IMG/VR virus record: IMGVR_UViG_3300017697_000076
Location: 1-27,379 of that record
DNA length: 27,379 bases
Source of the DNA: a virus
Reading direction: 5' to 3' (one strand)
Shown: one piece after another, positions 23,883 through 27,379 of the stretch
Position numbering within the stretch: the stretch's first letter is position 1
Layout: every line of letters starts with the position of its first letter
Notes under the pieces: generated by a model
What the model was told of the DNA's origin: nothing
Databases searched by the model: none
The model's input: the letters and a program-made list of their open reading frames with translations, nothing else
Program-made: the position numbers and the translations under genes

Positions 23883-24296
23883 TTATAAATTTTTTTCTAC
23901 TACACTCATTGTGGGGCGTAAACCTAACTTCCTTCTAAACAATCTTGCTTGAGCTTCACTTGCATAAGCTCTTATTTTAGTGACTCCTTGTGACCTCGCC
24001 CAGTCTTCATATTGTTTAACAGTATCTTTATTAAACACTTTTCTGCCACCCATGCATGTAGTAAAAGCTACTCGGTGATTCTCATAATCTATAATATCTA
24101 CAGTGTAAGCTCCGATTATTTTCTCATCTTCTACAACTAAAAACAAGAGCTGTTTACCTTTAACTACTTGTTCTTTTAAATAGTCTATGCCGTAATCAGC
24201 ATCATTATATTTAAGCATTGCTAAGTTTAACAGTGGACCAACTTCATCCCATATATCATCAACTTTATCTGGTGCTACCGTATGGACTTGCTTCAT
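23883..24296 (-). CDS. GNAT-fold protein, T7 gp13-like
   Basis: A 137-residue protein with the GNAT (N-acetyltransferase) strand-helix order: helices at 8-45, strands LLFLVVEDEKIIGAYTVDII (49-69) and HRVAFTTCMGGR, then helix VKQYEDWARSQG, strand KIRAYAS, and LFRRKLGLRP at the end. The usual acetyl-CoA loop (Q/R-x-x-G-x-G/A) is not evident; GGRKVFNKDT occupies that place. Phage proteins of this kind next to ejection proteins are often internal virion proteins related to T7 gp13. The start overlaps the preceding gene's stop as ATGA. It is more likely structural than catalytic, though residual activity cannot be excluded. Confidence 0.75.
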   Translation of the reverse strand: MKQVHTVAPDKVDDIWDEVGPLLNLAMLKYNDADYGIDYLKEQVVKGKQLLFLVVEDEKIIGAYTVDIIDYENHRVAFTTCMGGRKVFNKDTVKQYEDWARSQGVTKIRAYASEAQARLFRRKLGLRPTMSVVEKNL

Positions 24297-26896
24297 CTAG
24301 GCATATACTTTCCAGGTTTAATCTCTTTTCCTTGAGATTTTCTACCGGTTCTAGCCTTTCTTATTCTATCCATCATTGCATATAATTGTTTTGACCCAGC
24401 TTCAGAAGAGCCATTGCCTAAATGACTGACCACATCTGCCGGTACTACAAATTCTCCGTCTGCTAAAGCTGCTGGTTGTTCTCCGTTTATAGTAGCAGGG
24501 ATGTCATCACTCATACCGTCACCTGGACCTTTTAAGTATCCGCCTACAGCAAACCTTCTTTTTCCACTAAGATTTATCCCCCTGCTATTTAAACTCAAAG
24601 AGTCCACGCCTTTTTTTTGTAGTTTTAGCTCTGCTATTTGTTTTGCTTCTGCTTCGCCAGCTTTTTGAGTCATACCATAAGGGTCGTTATAACTTCCTAT
24701 ACCACTAAAGCCTACTGGAACATATTTCGTCTGCCCCATTATGCCAGTACCAGTTAATTTATATTGAGGGTTATCTATTAAGTCTTGTTGTTCTGGTGTG
24801 AGCCTCATTGCGTTAGAGTTTAGATTTAGTGAGCCTAGGCCTTGCATACCAGTTAATGCACTTGTATTTATCCCCCTACCACCAACATTAATACCTCGAC
24901 TATTTACGTTTTGACCTTGCTGGTTTAAGTTTTGACCTCGTTGGTTTAAGTTTTGACCTCGTTGGTTTAAATTTATAGAGCCGCCTTCAGCAAGTAATCT
25001 AAGTCCTGTGTCTGCAGCTAGTGCAGTTGAAATGCCAGTATCTTTGTTTAAATTAAGTTTACTATTAGGATTGTACTTGTCTCTTGGGTCACTAAAATCT
25101 ACGTCTTCGTAAAAATCACTCGCTTCTAATCCGCCCATTCCCATGCTTACTGCTGGGGAACCTAATTTCATAGCTACGTCTAAATTATCTCCTGGTACAA
25201 ATTCAGTCGCTTGCCGGATCATATTACCATCTTGTTTGAATACTCCTTCAATAGGTTTGTTTACACCTAAATTCTGCTTTATTGTATCAAGAGTACTTGC
25301 GCCGGGGTTTATACTAGGATCAAAAACAGAACCTTGAGTTAAGGGAGCCGCACCGCCTCCAGCAGTAGTTAAAGTGCTGTCTAATGCAGGGTTAAATGAA
25401 CCTACTGACCCCGCAGAAGCTGTTGATGCTATAGGTGCTGAGCTACTTACTAATGCTGGATTAACGGTACTTCCAGCTCCTGCTCCTCCTGCTGCCGGTA
25501 TTGCTGAACCGCCTAATGCAGTTTCTAACCCCATACCACTATAACCGCCTAAACCACCAGATAATCCTCCTGCAAGAACATCTTCCCCTGACATTGCTGC
25601 GAGTCCTGCGCCTGTTGCTGCCCCTGCGGTAATTGCAGAAGCAGTCGCTGTGCCTGCCCCTAAAAATGGAGTTGCCGCTCCGCCAGTCATGTATCCTGCG
25701 GCTATAGGTAACGCGGCTTTAAACATATTACCCAAACTAAATGCTTCAGGCATTCCTGTCATTGGGTTTGTAGTTAGCGAAGTGCCATTGGCTTGTGCCA
25801 TTTGTTGTAGACCCGCTACTTCTTGAGGTTGCATATGTACTAGAGTTGAGTCACCACCACGGCCTAAAGACGCTATGCCTTGAGCTTGATTAACAGTACC
25901 ACCTTCAGCATATCCCATACCGCCGCCCATCATTCTTTGAGCTGCTTGCTGTTGAGGTAAGGCATAGCTACCTGTGTTTCTTGGATATAAATAAGGATAG
26001 TCTTCTTGATATTCTCTATCATACTCATAGTCTTCCATTCGATCATCGTAATTACCGTGCATCATACTGCGTCTTGCTCTTTCTTGCTGTGCGTCCACAG
26101 GGTATCGAGGGGCTGTTACACCAATGGTTTCAGTTGTTCTTATTTGATCTGGTCTCACAGTGACATCTTCCTTTATAGTTTCCCGGTAAGGGATAATTGT
26201 TTGATCAGGGGGTAACTCAGCCCTTTCTAAATTTCGTGGTGCATTTGGTAAATTCTGGTTTGCATATAAATTATCGCTTCCACCATAAACCATATTGTTG
26301 TTTAAGCTTGCTGTTCTTGTTGCTTCCCCAAAATAATTATTAGGTTCAAAATCTAAAAAAGATTGTTTCTCCGATGCTTCTTCTTTTTTTGTTTGACTTC
26401 TATACCACTCTTTAATTGGATCTGTTCTTTCTGTTAATGACCTTGTTTCGCCTTCAGGGTTTGTATAAGTTCTATTGATTTCTTCAATAAACCCTTTATC
26501 TTGATTTATTAATTTATCTCTAAAGTTTTTATATTGCTTAGCTTTAGGCCCCATATTAAAAAATAACTCAGTAGAAACAAGTTTTTGAGGCTCAGATAAA
26601 CTATTCCAATCACCTTTTTCATTAATAAAATTAGCAGCTAATTGTGTATTATTGTTCCAATCCTGCTCAAAAAGGGCATTATTTTTTTCTTCTGTCAATT
26701 CACTAAAAGGAACTTTTTCTTTCCCAATAATTACATAACCTCCCGCTTGTTCTGCAGAGGTTAATTTGTGCCCCCATCCAATAGTATCTGTACCACCTTC
26801 AGCAGATTTGTGGGGCTTCCAAGTTTTAGATTTAGGATCAAACCCTTTTCGTCTAGGGTTTTCTTTGTCTCTTATAAGCTTCTTAAAGTCTTCCAT
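24293..26896 (-). CDS. Virion protein with N-terminal lysozyme-like domain
   Basis: An 867-residue protein. Residues 1-170 look like a GH24/T4-lysozyme-like muramidase: Glu12 (IRDKEN), Thr38 in DTIGWGHKLT, then LSEPQKLVSTELFFNMG, in a somewhat expanded form. The rest is not enzymatic: a Gln/Arg/Tyr-rich acidic part (260-320), a YAEGG motif near 326, GGDSTLVHMQPQEVAGL, a long Gly/Ala-rich part, tandem heptapeptides near 640-675, and a C-terminal domain (about 783-867) with GGYLKGPGDGMSDDIPATI, ADGEFVVPADVVSHLGNGSS and LYAMMDRIRKARTG. It probably cuts peptidoglycan at entry as part of the tail or internal core. The start has AAGGG six bases upstream. Confidence 0.8.
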   Translation of the reverse strand: MEDFKKLIRDKENPRRKGFDPKSKTWKPHKSAEGGTDTIGWGHKLTSAEQAGGYVIIGKEKVPFSELTEEKNNALFEQDWNNNTQLAANFINEKGDWNSLSEPQKLVSTELFFNMGPKAKQYKNFRDKLINQDKGFIEEINRTYTNPEGETRSLTERTDPIKEWYRSQTKKEEASEKQSFLDFEPNNYFGEATRTASLNNNMVYGGSDNLYANQNLPNAPRNLERAELPPDQTIIPYRETIKEDVTVRPDQIRTTETIGVTAPRYPVDAQQERARRSMMHGNYDDRMEDYEYDREYQEDYPYLYPRNTGSYALPQQQAAQRMMGGGMGYAEGGTVNQAQGIASLGRGGDSTLVHMQPQEVAGLQQMAQANGTSLTTNPMTGMPEAFSLGNMFKAALPIAAGYMTGGAATPFLGAGTATASAITAGAATGAGLAAMSGEDVLAGGLSGGLGGYSGMGLETALGGSAIPAAGGAGAGSTVNPALVSSSAPIASTASAGSVGSFNPALDSTLTTAGGGAAPLTQGSVFDPSINPGASTLDTIKQNLGVNKPIEGVFKQDGNMIRQATEFVPGDNLDVAMKLGSPAVSMGMGGLEASDFYEDVDFSDPRDKYNPNSKLNLNKDTGISTALAADTGLRLLAEGGSINLNQRGQNLNQRGQNLNQQGQNVNSRGINVGGRGINTSALTGMQGLGSLNLNSNAMRLTPEQQDLIDNPQYKLTGTGIMGQTKYVPVGFSGIGSYNDPYGMTQKAGEAEAKQIAELKLQKKGVDSLSLNSRGINLSGKRRFAVGGYLKGPGDGMSDDIPATINGEQPAALADGEFVVPADVVSHLGNGSSEAGSKQLYAMMDRIRKARTGRKSQGKEIKPGKYMPR
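24909..24971 (-). repeat. Three tandem 21-bp repeats encoding a heptapeptide
   Basis: Three adjacent 21-base units at 24909-24929, 24930-24950 and 24951-24971, differing at two or three positions. On the minus strand each encodes N-L-N-Q-(R/Q)-G-Q. On the side towards lower coordinates the pattern continues in degenerate form (NVNSRGI, NVGGRGI), giving five or more heptads. It lies inside the low-complexity part of the lysozyme-headed protein and probably arose by slippage or unequal recombination. Copy number may vary between relatives. Confidence 0.85.
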
Positions 26897-26898
26897 AA

Positions 26899-26976
26899 TT
26901 AACCCTTCGGTGCATTGTAAAGATTAATCGGAGGAATCTTTAAATTACCCCATTCTATATTGTCTAATAATATCAT
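26899..26976 (-). CDS. Candidate 25-residue peptide gene
   Basis: A short frame in the 104-base gap between the lysozyme-headed gene and the next gene upstream. From ATG at 26976 it encodes MILLDNIEWGNLKIPPINLY then NAPKG, ending in TAA at 26899-26901, two bases before the downstream ATG. GGA lies seven bases before this ATG; an in-frame ATG at 26988 would add four residues. The gap is unusually long for this tightly packed arm and the frame fills it. The W-G-x-L-K-x-P-P-I-N-L core resembles small phage peptides I remember, but this was not checked. Confidence 0.45.
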   Translation of the reverse strand: MILLDNIEWGNLKIPPINLYNAPKG

Positions 26977-27000
26977 GTATATGTCCATATATAAACCGTT

Positions 27001-27342
27001 TTATACCGCTTCCGCTCCTGATATAGTTATAGTAAGTCCCGTTGAACTACCTAAAACTTGTATCGTATCCCCAGGACTAGTTATCTGTAATCCTGACCAA
27101 TGTAAATACTCTTTTGTTGCTATTGTTTTGTTGTATATAAGAGCATTAGAAGTAGCTGCTGCACCCCCACCTGCAACAATATATACTTGTACATCAAGTG
27201 AACCGCCCGTAGTATTAGCTACCATAATATCTTTTATATAAGTACGTGTGTTAACTGGAGTTTCATACACAATAGCTGCAGCTGCAGTAACTGCCGCTTG
27301 CCCTAATTTAAATCCTGTTAGTCCTGTAAATTCACCTGACAT
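27001..27342 (-). CDS. Small beta-rich virion protein
   Basis: A 113-residue protein rich in Gly, Thr, Ala and Val with alternating strands: TRTYIKDIMVANTTGGSLDV, then VYIVAGGGAAATSNALIYN, LHWSGLQITSPGDTIQVLG and LTITISGAEAV. This is a beta-sandwich pattern typical of virion decoration, head-fibre or tail-accessory proteins, and a form I recall from marine phages. ATG at 27342 is preferred, with GGGG six to nine bases upstream; the longer frame would begin at a TTG (27357) with no clear ribosome-binding site. The promoter and earlier structural genes lie outside the window. Confidence 0.72.
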   Translation of the reverse strand: MSGEFTGLTGFKLGQAAVTAAAAIVYETPVNTRTYIKDIMVANTTGGSLDVQVYIVAGGGAAATSNALIYNKTIATKEYLHWSGLQITSPGDTIQVLGSSTGLTITISGAEAV

Positions 27343-27379
27343 TATATCCCCATCCAATGCATCACATTGTTAGTGTGTA

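Noticed and set aside
24909-24971. Possible CRISPR array
   Set aside because: The 21-base units are directly adjacent with no spacers and keep the reading frame of a protein.
27343-27357. Longer version of the last minus-strand gene
   Set aside because: It would begin at a TTG without a ribosome-binding site, while the ATG at 27342 has GGGG upstream.

Overview
The window is one contiguous piece of a tailed double-stranded DNA phage, most likely a marine podovirus (T7-like body plan, AT-rich, no phage RNA polymerase, no integrase). This rests on the gene set: a family A DNA polymerase with a proofreading domain, a primase-helicase, an SNF2-type helicase, a gp2.5-like ssDNA-binding protein, several phage nucleases, and an opposing block of very long, low-complexity virion proteins that includes a lysozyme-headed protein, a GNAT-like protein and a 2732-residue polyvalent protein with a PLxRFG-type C-terminus. 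Capsid, portal, terminase and tail-tube genes are not in the window, so it is a partial genome. Host assignment (marine Alphaproteobacteria such as SAR11 or SAR116) is inference only.

Layout: two convergent arms. Positions 1-12768 are read rightwards and hold about 23 tightly packed early and replication genes. 1-1981 carries small proteins (VRR-NUC nuclease, DUF3310, HTH-like, zinc ribbons, two small membrane proteins). 1962-6599 carries the DNA polymerase, a 2OG-Fe oxygenase-like protein, small conserved phage proteins, a Cas4-like PD-(D/E)XK nuclease and two HNH-type proteins. After a good sigma70-type promoter (6608-6636) come the SNF2 helicase, a coiled-coil protein, the ssDNA-binding protein and an HTH protein. 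A 94-bp gap then holds a foldable, cloverleaf-like element (9664-9734), followed by the 942-residue primase-helicase and one small gene. Positions 12765-27379 are read leftwards and hold the virion block. The arms meet with stop codons overlapping inside one TTAA, with no visible terminator.

The rightward arm looks like a self-contained replication and recombination module: polymerase, primase-helicase, helicase, SSB and four nuclease-like proteins. The leftward arm looks like the internal or ejected virion proteins plus cell-wall lysis activity for genome delivery. The giant protein combines an N-terminal DNATP-type segment, a first zincin-like motif, a GHKL (Hsp90/MutL-like) ATPase, a second HExxH zincin, coiled-coil and hydrophobic segments, and the PLxRFG end.

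Points most worth a second look: two nested reading frames inside the giant gene (15740-15976 and 19220-19405), both in the same +1 frame, both in disordered linkers and both with good Shine-Dalgarno sequences; the GHKL ATPase in a presumed virion protein; recurrent short motifs at the giant protein's domain borders; the structured element at 9664-9734; and a leucine at the polymerase position equivalent to E. coli Pol I Phe762. Two genes too short for usual calling are also proposed (4844-4984, 46 residues; 26899-26976, 25 residues). All family calls were made by reading motifs, without database searches.
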